NCBI RefSeq assembly: GCF_017352135.1
Contig: NZ_CP071454.1
Location: forward strand, 2,939,001-3,003,000
Length of the DNA: 64,000 nt
Reading direction: 5' to 3'
Source: Rhizobium lentis
GTDB taxonomy: Bacteria > Pseudomonadota > Alphaproteobacteria > Rhizobiales > Rhizobiaceae
Shown: one piece after another, positions 8,424 to 16,719 of the stretch
How the letters are laid out: every line of letters starts with the position of its first letter
Position numbering within the stretch: position 1 is the first letter of the stretch
Translations under genes and position numbers: made by a program
Notes under the pieces: generated by a model
What the model was told of the DNA's origin: nothing
The model's input: the letters and a program-made list of their open reading frames with translations, nothing else
Database searches by the model: none

Positions 8424-9416
8424 TCAGGCGGGCGACTTGGCCAGCGCCCGGTGGTTCACGATCCTCTCGCGACCAAGGGGACGTCCTTCCACTATGGCGA
8501 AGATGCCTTCCACCGCGTCCACGCCGACACGAACATTCGCCTCCTGCGTCACGCCACCTATGTGAGGCGTCACGACGATGCGCTGGTTCTGCCAGAAGGG
8601 GTGGTTTTCTGCAGGCGGCTCCGTCTGGAACGTGTCCAGCCCGGCCCCGGCGATCTGTCCGCTCTCGACAGCGCGAAGGAGGGCGTCCTCGTCGATCAGG
8701 CCGCCCCGGGCGGTGTTGATGACAAACGAGCCCGGCTTCATCATGCCAAGACGGCGGTCATCCAGCAGGTTGCGCGTGTCGGGTGTCAGAGGGCAGTGCA
8801 GGCTCAAGATGTCCGACGATGCGATCAGGTCATCGACATCGTCCACGCGTTGAACGCCTGCCTCGGCAAACGCCGCTTCGTCGGCGAAGGGATCGAACGC
8901 CTGCACCTCCAAGCCGAACCCCCTGGCGAAGGCGGCGGTATGCCGGGCGATCGCTCCGAAACCGACGAGGCCGACGGTCATGCTAGCGAGTTCCTTTCCA
9001 GAGAAGCCCGGCTTTTCCCAGCGTCCGGCTCGCAGGCCACTGTCGAGCGGAACTATCCGCTTCACCACGGCAAAGAGGAGTGCAATCGCATGTTCAGCGA
9101 CCGAAAGGGCATTCGCACCAGCGGCGACGATAACGGGTATCTCGCGGCGGGACGCGGCGTCCACATCGATATTGTCGACGCCGACCCCGTGCTTCGACAG
9201 GACGCGCAGCGAAGGCGCGGCCTCGATCGCCGCCTCACCGAAACGGCCCATGCGAACTACGACGCCAACGGGATCAAGTTCCGTCACAATGCGGACCAGA
9301 TCGTCTTCGCTCGTGTAAGGGGGGACGTAAGACACCTGGTAGCCTTTGTCGGCAATCAGTCTTACGGCTTGTTCGTGGATGGCTGGTCCAGTGACCAGGA
9401 TGTTTCGGCTTCCCAT
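8424..9416 (-). CDS. D-2-hydroxyacid dehydrogenase (phosphoglycerate dehydrogenase-like)
   Basis: 330 residues, the first gene of the operon. The nucleotide-binding motif is GLVGFGAIARHTA, with catalytic Arg in NTARGGLIDED, Glu in TEPPAENHP and His in VTPHIGG. It resembles SerA-type enzymes without the C-terminal regulatory ACT domain, so it is more likely catabolic than biosynthetic. It is only distantly like the second dehydrogenase at the far end of the operon. The ATG at 9416 follows GAGG; a frame reaching 9509 lacks a ribosome site. Its promoter faces the divergent LysR gene. Confidence 0.88.
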   Translation of the reverse strand: MGSRNILVTGPAIHEQAVRLIADKGYQVSYVPPYTSEDDLVRIVTELDPVGVVVRMGRFGEAAIEAAPSLRVLSKHGVGVDNIDVDAASRREIPVIVAAGANALSVAEHAIALLFAVVKRIVPLDSGLRAGRWEKPGFSGKELASMTVGLVGFGAIARHTAAFARGFGLEVQAFDPFADEAAFAEAGVQRVDDVDDLIASSDILSLHCPLTPDTRNLLDDRRLGMMKPGSFVINTARGGLIDEDALLRAVESGQIAGAGLDTFQTEPPAENHPFWQNQRIVVTPHIGGVTQEANVRVGVDAVEGIFAIVEGRPLGRERIVNHRALAKSPA

Positions 9417-9550
9417 GCGTACCTCGAAGTGGAATGCGCGAGGACGCGGCGCTGCTTTTAGCACCGTTGTGGTCCTCCCATACGCCAAAGTTCCTCCTGG
9501 CGTCTCCATGAGGAGAACTTAACATAAGGTTTCCTTGTATAAAGCGAATA

Positions 9551-9573
9551 ATTCTGCTCTATATGAACAGAAT
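9551..9573. promoter_or_regulatory. LysR-type operator
   Basis: An inverted repeat ATTCTG-N11-CAGAAT lies between the hydroxyacid operon and the divergent LysR gene, 23 bases before the GTG start of the latter. The dyad and 23-base span fit LysR-type binding sites (T-N11-A). Assignment rests on position and symmetry. Confidence 0.65.
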
Positions 9574-9595
9574 AACTTAATTCGCGGGGGTAGTT

Positions 9596-10477
9596 GTGGA
9601 CACGCGGCAGCTCAAAACCTTCATCGCAATAGCCGAACATGGAACTTTTGCGAAAGCTGCAGAGGCCGTCGGCTTGACCCCATCCGCAGTCAGTCAGCAA
9701 GTACAAGCGCTGGAATCGGAAGTCAGGGGAGAACTGTTCGATCGCTCTACCAGACCGATCACACTCAACGCCCACGGTCTGCAGATGCTGGAAGCAGCGC
9801 GAACGCTGGTCCGTGATGCAGACAATATTATCGACGCTATCTCCGGCAGAGCCGTGAGCGGGACCTTCACGATCGGTTCGGTTCGCTCGAGCGCGCTTTC
9901 GCTCCTGCCTTCGGCGATCGTCGCCCTCAAGGCCGACTATCCCGACCTCAGGATCAAGCTTCACGTCGCCAATACGGACGAATTGCTGAACGATGTGATG
10001 TCCGGCCGCCTGGATTGCGCGATGGTCGCCGAATACTCCGGAATTCCTTCAGCATTGAGGTGGCACCCGTTTATCAACGAGCCTCTCCTGGTCATCGGTC
10101 CCGCTGGCACTCCCAAAATGTCCGGTCTTGAGATGCTGTCATCGATGCCATACGTCAGGTTCAACAGTAAGTTCAGATTGGCTCAGATCATCGAGACCGA
10201 GCTGGCAAAAACTGGCATCGTGCCAAACTTGATAGCCGAGATAGACACGATCGCTTCAGTGGTTTCTTGCGTCATTCACGGTCTCGGCGTGTCCGTGGTT
10301 CCCTGGATCGCGTTGAGAGACGTCGCTGTTCCGATCGTCTCAGTGCCGTTTGGCGAACCGCAGGTTTTGCGGCCGATCGGGCTCCTGGAAAGGCGGGCCG
10401 GCACGCGCATTGCCATCATAGATCGTCTGCATCAACACCTGAGCAGGCTCAGCGCACCCTACGGTATAGCGCGTTGA
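9596..10477 (+). CDS. LysR family transcriptional regulator
   Basis: 293 residues. The N-terminal winged helix is TRQLKTFIAIAEHGTFAKAAEAVGLTPSAVSQQVQALE, followed by a co-inducer domain of usual length (GTFTIGSVRSSALSLLPSAIVAL). The start is GTG at 9596, after a G-rich ribosome site. It is divergent from the six-gene hydroxyacid/TctCBA operon and by convention would regulate it in response to the imported substrate or a product. The effector is unknown. Confidence 0.92.
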   Translation: MDTRQLKTFIAIAEHGTFAKAAEAVGLTPSAVSQQVQALESEVRGELFDRSTRPITLNAHGLQMLEAARTLVRDADNIIDAISGRAVSGTFTIGSVRSSALSLLPSAIVALKADYPDLRIKLHVANTDELLNDVMSGRLDCAMVAEYSGIPSALRWHPFINEPLLVIGPAGTPKMSGLEMLSSMPYVRFNSKFRLAQIIETELAKTGIVPNLIAEIDTIASVVSCVIHGLGVSVVPWIALRDVAVPIVSVPFGEPQVLRPIGLLERRAGTRIAIIDRLHQHLSRLSAPYGIAR

Positions 10478-10561
10478 ATGAATGAGAATCCTTCATCCAG
10501 CGCTTGATTGGCGGCGTCCAGCATGGCCGAAGTCTATCAAAGCCCAGCCGAATAGAACTAC

Positions 10562-10921
10562 CTACTCGCCGTAGATCCCAATTCCAATGGTGGCAGTGAC
10601 GACGTAGACGCAGAATCCAACGGCTACCCCGACCAAAATTCCAGCGGCCAGGCTTGACCTCCTGCTGATAACAATGGCGGCGGCAGGTGGTCCAACCAGC
10701 AAACCGAGCGCCTGCACCACACCTAGCGCGTCATAGCTCATTCTCATCATATTGCGGACTGACTGCTGGACAACATGTGCCCAGACGAATATGCCGCCGA
10801 AGGCGATCAAGCCGGCACAGGCTCCCAACATCCAGCCATGCCGTCTCCACACGTTCCGCAATTCCCAGAGAGCGGGAGGCAGCGCAGATGCCCACGGTAG
10901 AAGATCAGTGATTGTCCACAT
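10562..10921 (-). CDS. Small membrane protein of unknown function
   Basis: 119 residues with three hydrophobic spans (about residues 32-50, 67-85 and 92-116) and Arg-rich loops between them. I do not recognise a family. Convergent with the LysR gene, 84 bases away. No strong ribosome site is visible. It may be real because the hydrophobic pattern is coherent, but this is a weak call. Confidence 0.5.
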   Translation of the reverse strand: MWTITDLLPWASALPPALWELRNVWRRHGWMLGACAGLIAFGGIFVWAHVVQQSVRNMMRMSYDALGVVQALGLLVGPPAAAIVISRRSSLAAGILVGVAVGFCVYVVTATIGIGIYGE

Positions 10922-11048
10922 TTACGAAGCTTCACAGGGAGCGGAGGCCGTCCATCACATCAGTCACACCAAAAGCGCTCCTGGATGGAACATCATCGCC
11001 AAGTTTTGGAGGCGGCCATGTGACTAGCAAGTTGGCTGACCACTCAGC

Positions 11049-11834
11049 TTGAACCTCGTTCAGGACAACATAAGATCGTTCTTGCAAGATATACAACTAT
11101 CGGATTACAAAAATACGCTGATCGTCGCACGTGTGGGGTATGGGGTGGCGGTAGTTGGGATTCTTCCAGGGTTGCTCAACCGATGGCTGCCGCTAAAGGC
11201 AACAGGGGCATTCCAAGAATCGCCTAAAATTCGTGTGGCGTTCGCGGCCGTGACATTGCTGGCCTCATTGGCCTTCGCGTCGGCACCCCGCGCAGCGCCA
11301 TCGGATACTGCTTCGACCGAAGCGGCGGACAAAGCTCTATACGCCTACATCACGCGCCATCCGCTGCATCGTGGATATTTGTATTGCGTGGTGTCGATAG
11401 AGTATACCGGTGATTTTCAAAGCAGGTTCTGCCCCGGTAGCCGTGTAGCAATCATATTGGCGCAGAAGGCCCTAAACCAACCGATTCTCGATTTCCGCGA
11501 CGACGAAGGGCTTCGGCGCATCCTCCTTATGATTGCCCAAAATGCCAAGGACGACCGCCCATCTCAGCCGGAGCAGGGGACCCAATCTGCTGGGAGCCCC
11601 GGCTCTTTAGATTATCTTTACCGGCTGCACGAGAAAGACAGAATAGAGCCCGCGTTTCTATATTGTTATTCGGATATTCTATTCTTTGCTAAATTTGAAA
11701 CTGCCTACTGCCGGTACAGCGTTGCTAAGTTTAACCTAGAGTTATTCGAGGGAAGAGAGCAGTTGTTACCTGAGCACGATGCGCCGCTTCTTTTCTCAGT
11801 GCTCAAGTCAATCATATCGAAGGAGAAACCTTAA
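11049..11834 (+). CDS. Orphan envelope protein with duplicated cysteine motif
   Basis: Up to 261 residues from a TTG at 11049; a GTG at 11235 would instead give a signal-peptide-like N-terminus (FAAVTLLASLAFASAPRAA). After that come two similar segments: YLYC-N14-C (Cys113, Cys128) and FLYC-N14-C (Cys206, Cys221), each followed by S-x2-A and a leucine-ending helix. The equal spacing suggests an internal duplication with one disulfide per unit, fitting an exported protein. Codon use is less GC-biased than neighbouring genes. I recognise no family. No ribosome site decides the start. Confidence 0.55.
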   Translation: MNLVQDNIRSFLQDIQLSDYKNTLIVARVGYGVAVVGILPGLLNRWLPLKATGAFQESPKIRVAFAAVTLLASLAFASAPRAAPSDTASTEAADKALYAYITRHPLHRGYLYCVVSIEYTGDFQSRFCPGSRVAIILAQKALNQPILDFRDDEGLRRILLMIAQNAKDDRPSQPEQGTQSAGSPGSLDYLYRLHEKDRIEPAFLYCYSDILFFAKFETAYCRYSVAKFNLELFEGREQLLPEHDAPLLFSVLKSIISKEKP

Positions 11835-12281
11835 TGGGAATTCAAGAGGTCCTGAACAACCTACGTTTCTGCTCCGGCAGAATGCTTCAATCTGACCAGG
11901 AAAGGCTCTAGCAACGGATGGTCGGCCGACGGCCCCCAATCAGTCATTTCAGGCAGGCCACCAAGGAAAATCGTAATAACAGGGTCGTGGGTTCGTATCC
12001 TTTCAACTGCAAGATCGTGTAATGGCGGGGTCGGCGGTTAAGATCCCTTCAAGGCGATGCAACCAAAATCCAGCAGTGGATACCTCAACTCAGCCGCTTC
12101 TGTGTACTACGTCCCCGATTATTCTAGACTGCCTTACTCGTCGACCAAGAGGTAGGTGCGCTCCGCAATGAACTCTGCGAACGGTTTGACGTTCATGTGT
12201 GTTGATTGCCCCAGAGAACACCCCCGACAGGCAACGAGCGACAGCCAGGCGAAAGCAGCCCCAGGCGCGTCAGCCAACGGC
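11835..12281. other. Intergenic region without recognised gene
   Basis: About 450 bases between the orphan cysteine protein and the acyl-CoA dehydrogenase stop codon. A 25-codon frame beginning in the orphan's stop codon (TAATG) ends at once and has no homology I can see. No hairpin or repeat stands out. Confidence 0.5.
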
Positions 12282-13946
12282 TCAGCTCCACTCTTTTTCT
12301 TTCATATGGGCAGGCTCGTGCAGATGGGCGGCTCCCGGGGACGGCTCGTCCATCCTCAAGATTATTGAGACGATTTCAGCCTTGTGCCGCAGAGATGACG
12401 GACCGAACATTGCCTGGCGTGCCGCAAGCGCGCGGAGCCGGGCAGGGGCCGGGGCATGATCGGCGACGGCAGACAGGCGACGCCAGATAGCCGCGTATGC
12501 CGTCTCCACCGTCAGCCGCATGAAGGCATCGGCCGCCGGCGCGGGATCCGTGGCGGCGAGCATGTGCCCGCGCGCTTCCTGCCATACGGAAAGCTCGAAA
12601 TCCGCACCGGAAGAGTGGACAAACCGCGCAAAGGCATCTGCGGCGCTCCCTCCGTTGTGGCGCAGTAGTCGCGTCGCCAGCGTAAGCGCATGGATACCGC
12701 TCGTGCCCTCGTAGATCGCCGCGATGCGGGCATCGCGCAGGATCTGCTCGACCCGGTATTCCCGCAGATAGCCGTATCCGCCTAGCACCTGGATTGCGAG
12801 ATTGGCGGCGGCGACGCCGCCTTCGGTGCAGGCGAACTTGCAGACGGGCGTGAGGAAATCGACGAGTTCGGGCGCCTCCTGCAACTCCAGCTCGACCAGG
12901 GCGACATGGCAAAGCGCGCGTCCGGCAATGGCGATGGCTTCGGCCTCATCGAGCATCCGCCGCACATCCGGGTGGCTCGCGAGCGTCACCGGACCGGCCT
13001 CGCCAGCGATTTTCCCCTGCCGCCGGCCCCGGGCATATTCGGTTGCGATCCGCGCCGCGCGGGTGGCATGGGCAACCCCCTGCAGGGCAACGTCGAGGCG
13101 TGCGTGGTTCATCATCGTGAACATGGCCTTCAGCCCTTCATCCTCATTGCCGACAAGCTCGGCCGGTGCGTCATCGAACAGCATCTGGCAGGTCGGCGAG
13201 CCATGCAGGCCCATCTTCTCCTCGATCCGCGTCACCGTCACCGGCAGCCTTGCGCCGGCATCGTCATGGGAGGGAACGAGAAACAGGCTAAGCCCGCGTG
13301 TGCTGCCCGCGGCACCTTGCGTGCGGGCGAGCACGAGATGAAGGATACGCGGTGTCAGATCCTGATCGCCGCCGGAAATAAAGATCTTCTCGCCCGAGAC
13401 GCGCCAGCCATCTGGTCCGTGTTCGCCACGAGTCCGGATGCCCGAGAGGTCGGAACCGGCGCCGGGTTCCGTCAGCGCCATGGTGGCCAGCCACTCGCCC
13501 GAGGCGAGACGCGGCAGCCAGCGCTCCTGCTGATCGGGTGTGCCATAATCGACAAGCGTTCGCGACGCGCCGGGAACGAGGCCGGCAATCATTTGCAGCG
13601 CATGGCTGGCCCCGGCGAAAATCTCCGTCACGGCCCCGAGAACCGGAGCCGGCATGCCCTGGCCGCCGGCCTCTTCCGGAATGGAAAGTCCTGGCCATCC
13701 CTGCTCGGCGAACGCGGCATAGGCCGCGACCAATCCTTCCGGCATATGCACCCGTCCATCCTCAAGCCGGCAACCGTCACGATCGGCGGCCTCATCCGCG
13801 GGCGCGACGACACCCTCGGCCAGTCGGGAAAACTGCCTGATAACCTCCTGCACGAGATCGTCGTCCCAGGCTGGAATTCGCCCGGCCCCGGCGACATGCC
13901 GCAGCGAAAAGAGGATGGTCTCGGCGGGTGCTTCGAAGGGGATCAT
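12282..13946 (-). CDS. Acyl-CoA dehydrogenase (DmdC-like, long form)
   Basis: 554 residues, longer than short-chain acyl-CoA dehydrogenases and close to DmdC-type enzymes with a C-terminal extension. Family signatures are MALTEPGAGSDLSGIRT (flavin/substrate loop), IEEKMGLHGSPTCQMLFDD, and QVLGGYGYLREYRVEQILRDARIAAIYEGTSGI with the expected catalytic-region Glu in YEGTSG. It would oxidise an acyl-CoA to the 2-enoyl-CoA. As last gene of the minus arm of a hydroxycinnamate locus it could convert hydrocinnamoyl-CoA to cinnamoyl-CoA, which the lyase then handles. It overlaps the upstream amidohydrolase stop by four bases. Confidence 0.88.
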   Translation of the reverse strand: MIPFEAPAETILFSLRHVAGAGRIPAWDDDLVQEVIRQFSRLAEGVVAPADEAADRDGCRLEDGRVHMPEGLVAAYAAFAEQGWPGLSIPEEAGGQGMPAPVLGAVTEIFAGASHALQMIAGLVPGASRTLVDYGTPDQQERWLPRLASGEWLATMALTEPGAGSDLSGIRTRGEHGPDGWRVSGEKIFISGGDQDLTPRILHLVLARTQGAAGSTRGLSLFLVPSHDDAGARLPVTVTRIEEKMGLHGSPTCQMLFDDAPAELVGNEDEGLKAMFTMMNHARLDVALQGVAHATRAARIATEYARGRRQGKIAGEAGPVTLASHPDVRRMLDEAEAIAIAGRALCHVALVELELQEAPELVDFLTPVCKFACTEGGVAAANLAIQVLGGYGYLREYRVEQILRDARIAAIYEGTSGIHALTLATRLLRHNGGSAADAFARFVHSSGADFELSVWQEARGHMLAATDPAPAADAFMRLTVETAYAAIWRRLSAVADHAPAPARLRALAARQAMFGPSSLRHKAEIVSIILRMDEPSPGAAHLHEPAHMKEKEWS

Positions 13947-14841
13947 GGGTTTTCTCTTCTCTCATCGGCAGAAGGCAGGCCGAGCAGCCGCATGGCATTT
14001 TCCTTGAGGATCTTCGGGCGGACGGCGTCCCGGATCGGAAGGCCGGCAAACTCCTCGAGCCAGCCTTCCGGTGTAATCATCGGCCAGTCGGAGCCGAAGA
14101 GCATTCGCTCCTTCAGCAGGGTGTTGGCGTATTGGACAAGGATCGGTGGGAAATAACGCGGTCGCCAGCCCGACAGTTCGATCCAGACATTGGGCTTATG
14201 CACGGCGACGGCGAGCGCCTCTTCCTGCCAGGGAAAAGAGGAATGGGCCATGACGATCGGCATATCGGGGAAATCGATGGCCACGTCGTCGAGATACATC
14301 GGATTGGAATATTTCAGCCGCATTCCGTTGCCGCCCCTCATGCCCGCCCCGACGCCGGTCTGGCCGGTGTGGAAGAGCGCCGGAACGCCCGCCTCCGCAA
14401 TCGCCTCGTAGAGCGGCCAGCACATCCGGTCATTGGGATAGAAGCCCTGCATGGTCGGATGAAACTTGAAGCCCCGGATGCCGAAATCGGCGACGAGGCG
14501 CCGCGCCTCCCTTGCGCCCATGCGGCCGCGGGCCGGATCGATCGAGGCGAAGGGGATCAGGATATCGGGATGGAGGGAGCCGCCTCCGCGACCTCCTCGT
14601 TGGCATAGCGCCGATAGCCGGTCTCGCGTTCGGCATCGACGGGAAAGATCACGGCAGCGATGTTCTGCTCCCGGTAATGGGCCGCCGTCTCGTCGATGGT
14701 CGGGGGATGCTGCCACGGCGCGCGGAAATACCGCGCCATGGCAGCCTGCAGATCGTCATAGCCGTCGTCGGCGTGGCAGCCGCAGGGCTCCTCGGCGTGG
14801 GTGTGAACATCGATGGCCCGAAGCGTCGAGAGGTCGAGCAT
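13943..14841 (-). pseudogene. Amidohydrolase-2 family gene with one apparent frameshift
   Basis: Two abutting frames together make one metal-dependent amidohydrolase of about 300 residues. The first (from 14841) starts MLDLSTLRAIDVHTHAEE, with the HxH metal site, and runs to ANEEVAEAAP; the second carries LHPDILIPFASIDP, GFKFHPTMQGF, LFHTGQTG, VMAHSSFPW and LLFGSDWPMI, the remaining TIM-barrel metal and catalytic strands. They join if one base is restored at the GGG run 14575-14577. This may be a true -1 mutation or a sequencing error. The intact enzyme would belong to the hydrolase/decarboxylase group common in aromatic-acid loci. Confidence 0.82.
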
Positions 14842-14856
14842 GCGGCGCCCTCTTCC

Positions 14857-16064
14857 TCAGGCCATCTGCAGGCTGCGCCCACGGCGCACCAGCAGCAGAA
14901 CCGTCGTCAGGCCGGCCAGCAGCGTGATCGGCACGAGAGCGAACATCACGTCGGAGGGCGTGCTGCCGCCGGCCACGAGGAAGCCCGCGAGCAGGGGCCC
15001 TGCAATCGAGCCTAGCCGTCCGACCGCAACCGCAACGCCGACGCCCGTGCCGCGGATCTCGAAGGGGTAGCATTGCGGCGCCACGCCGTAGAGAATGGCC
15101 TGTACGCAGAGAATGGCACCGCCCACCAGCGCCCCGGCGACAAGCGTCAGGCCGAGATTGGCCGGCAGCAGGCCGAGCATGAGGAGGGCTCCCGCTGCGG
15201 CGGCAAAGCCGAGGGCAACCGGCATGACCGGGTTCTTCTGGTCGAGCATGCGTCCGCCGATGAGGCTGCCGACCACGCCGCCGAGATTAAACAGGATCTG
15301 CACGAACGAAGCCTCGTTGCGGGCAAGACCGCGGGCGACGAGGAGTTGCGGCATCCAGTTCAGGAGCAGGTAGACCACCAGCAGCCCGAGGAAGAACGAC
15401 ACCCAGAGCGCCGTCGTGGTGATGAGCGTCTGCGGCGCGAAGATGCGCGATACGGCGCCCGAGACGGTTTTCACGTCGTTTTTCAGCACCCGCAGCGGCG
15501 GCAGCAGGGTATGGATGAACGGCGCGAGAATGAGGGCATGACACCGCCGACGACAAAGATCGAGTGCCAGTCGTCGCCATGCAGGCCGAGCATGGCCACC
15601 CCGCTTGCGACAGCGCCGCCGAGCGGCACGCCGGCATACATGATCGCGACGGCTCGCCCGCGCCGCGCCGGATCGGTGGATTCCGCTGCAATGTTCACGA
15701 GGTTCGGCAAGGCGCCCCCAAGACCCACACCGGTCAGGAAGCGCATGACGACGAGCTGTTCGAAGCTGGAGACGAAGGCCGTTGCAACGGAAAAGATGCC
15801 GAAGGTCACGAGCGAAAGCACGAGACCGGTGCGCCTTCCCCATCCGTCGGCAATGCGGCCGCCGGCAAGCGCCCCGAAGATCAGGCCGAACGTTGCGGCC
15901 GAAAAGAAGAACCCGATTTGTTGTGGGGTCAGCCCGAAAGCCGGTGCGAGCTTGGGCACGGCGACGCCGGCGGCCTGGAGGTCGAAGCCTTCGATGACGG
16001 CCGCGAGAAAGGCAAGCGAAAGCGCTTGCCGCCCGCCGGAGCGGTGGTCAATATTGGTTTGCAT
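14857..16064 (-). pseudogene. MFS aromatic acid transporter gene with one apparent frameshift
   Basis: Two overlapping frames reconstruct one 12-span major facilitator of about 400 residues. The first (from 16064) encodes the N-half with AVIEGFDLQAAGVA and GGRIADGWGRRTGL, the AAHS-type signature for aromatic acid:H+ symport, and runs to VVGGVMP; the second continues LILAPFIHTLLPP and contains the last six spans (GGVVGSLIGGRMLDQ). Restoring one base at the GGG run 15534-15536 joins them. The intact protein would import hydroxycinnamates. The defect may be real or an assembly error; a similar one lies in the next gene. Confidence 0.83.
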
Positions 16065-16106
16065 TACTTCCTCCCAGAAAGCGGGGCCTCTCCCCGCGGT
16101 TTCGGC

Positions 16107-16586
16107 CTAGCCCTGCTTCGGCCCATCCTCCTGCCAGATCTTCGCCAGAAGCCGGCGAAGCTCCTTCTGTTCAGCCGCGCTCAGGCGGCAAAGCATGTTG
16201 CGCTCATGGTCGGCGATCAGCGCCAGCCATCGGGCGGCTTCCTCCTCGCCGCGGCGGGTCGGGAAAAGGCGCTGGATTCGCTGGTCGGACGAATCCGCCT
16301 CACGCAGGAAAAGCCCGCGTTCCTCGAGATCGGCCAGGATCGGGACGATATTGGCGCGCTGCATGCCGAGCGCACGACAGATATCGGCCGAGCTGATGCC
16401 GGGCATCTCGATGATGCTGAGAAGCACGCTCATCGGCACCGGCCGCGTGTTGGCCGGCTCCAGCGCCGAGACGGCGCCCTGCAGGTCGAAAACCGACGCA
16501 CGGCGCAGGTGATAGCCGACCAGATCCTCCAGCCGGCCGATCGAAGCCTCGACGTCCTCTTCTCGCTTCGGCATTTCCAGTGGCAT
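16107..16586 (-). CDS. MarR family repressor of the hydroxycinnamate genes (CouR/FerR-like)
   Basis: About 159 residues with a MarR winged helix: VLLSIIEMPGISSADICRALGMQRANIVPILADLEERGLFLRE, then the wing SSDQRIQRLFPTRRGEE. MarR proteins of hydroxycinnamate loci bind the CoA thioester of the substrate and then leave DNA. It is divergent from the aldehyde dehydrogenase with two matching palindromes between. The ATG at 16586 is chosen; GTG at 16601 behind AGAGGA and TTG at 16616 are alternatives. It leads the minus-strand arm, with MFS, amidohydrolase and acyl-CoA dehydrogenase behind it. Confidence 0.87.
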   Translation of the reverse strand: MPLEMPKREEDVEASIGRLEDLVGYHLRRASVFDLQGAVSALEPANTRPVPMSVLLSIIEMPGISSADICRALGMQRANIVPILADLEERGLFLREADSSDQRIQRLFPTRRGEEEAARWLALIADHERNMLCRLSAAEQKELRRLLAKIWQEDGPKQG

Positions 16587-16626
16587 TTCGTCGTCCTTCA
16601 CGATGTCCTCTTGCAATGTCTATAAT

Positions 16627-16665
16627 GCTATGCGACATAGCAGTCAATCCGCTATGTCGGATAGC
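16627..16665. promoter_or_regulatory. Tandem operators of the hydroxycinnamate divergon
   Basis: Two 15-bp dyads, GCTATGCGACATAGC at 16627-16641 and GCTATGTCGGATAGC at 16651-16665, are spaced 24 bases centre to centre between the MarR repressor and the vdh gene. The near-identical sequence, symmetry and divergent location make them the expected binding sites for the MarR protein controlling both arms. Confidence 0.83.
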
Positions 16666-16719
16666 GGTTAACCCTCCGGCAGATAGTAGCCGCTGCCGGG
16701 TCGCTCTGGGAGGAGCCAG

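Noticed and set aside
14557-14590. Programmed ribosomal frameshift in the amidohydrolase
   Set aside because: No slippery heptamer or stimulatory structure is apparent, and a matching defect in the MFS gene makes simple indels more likely.
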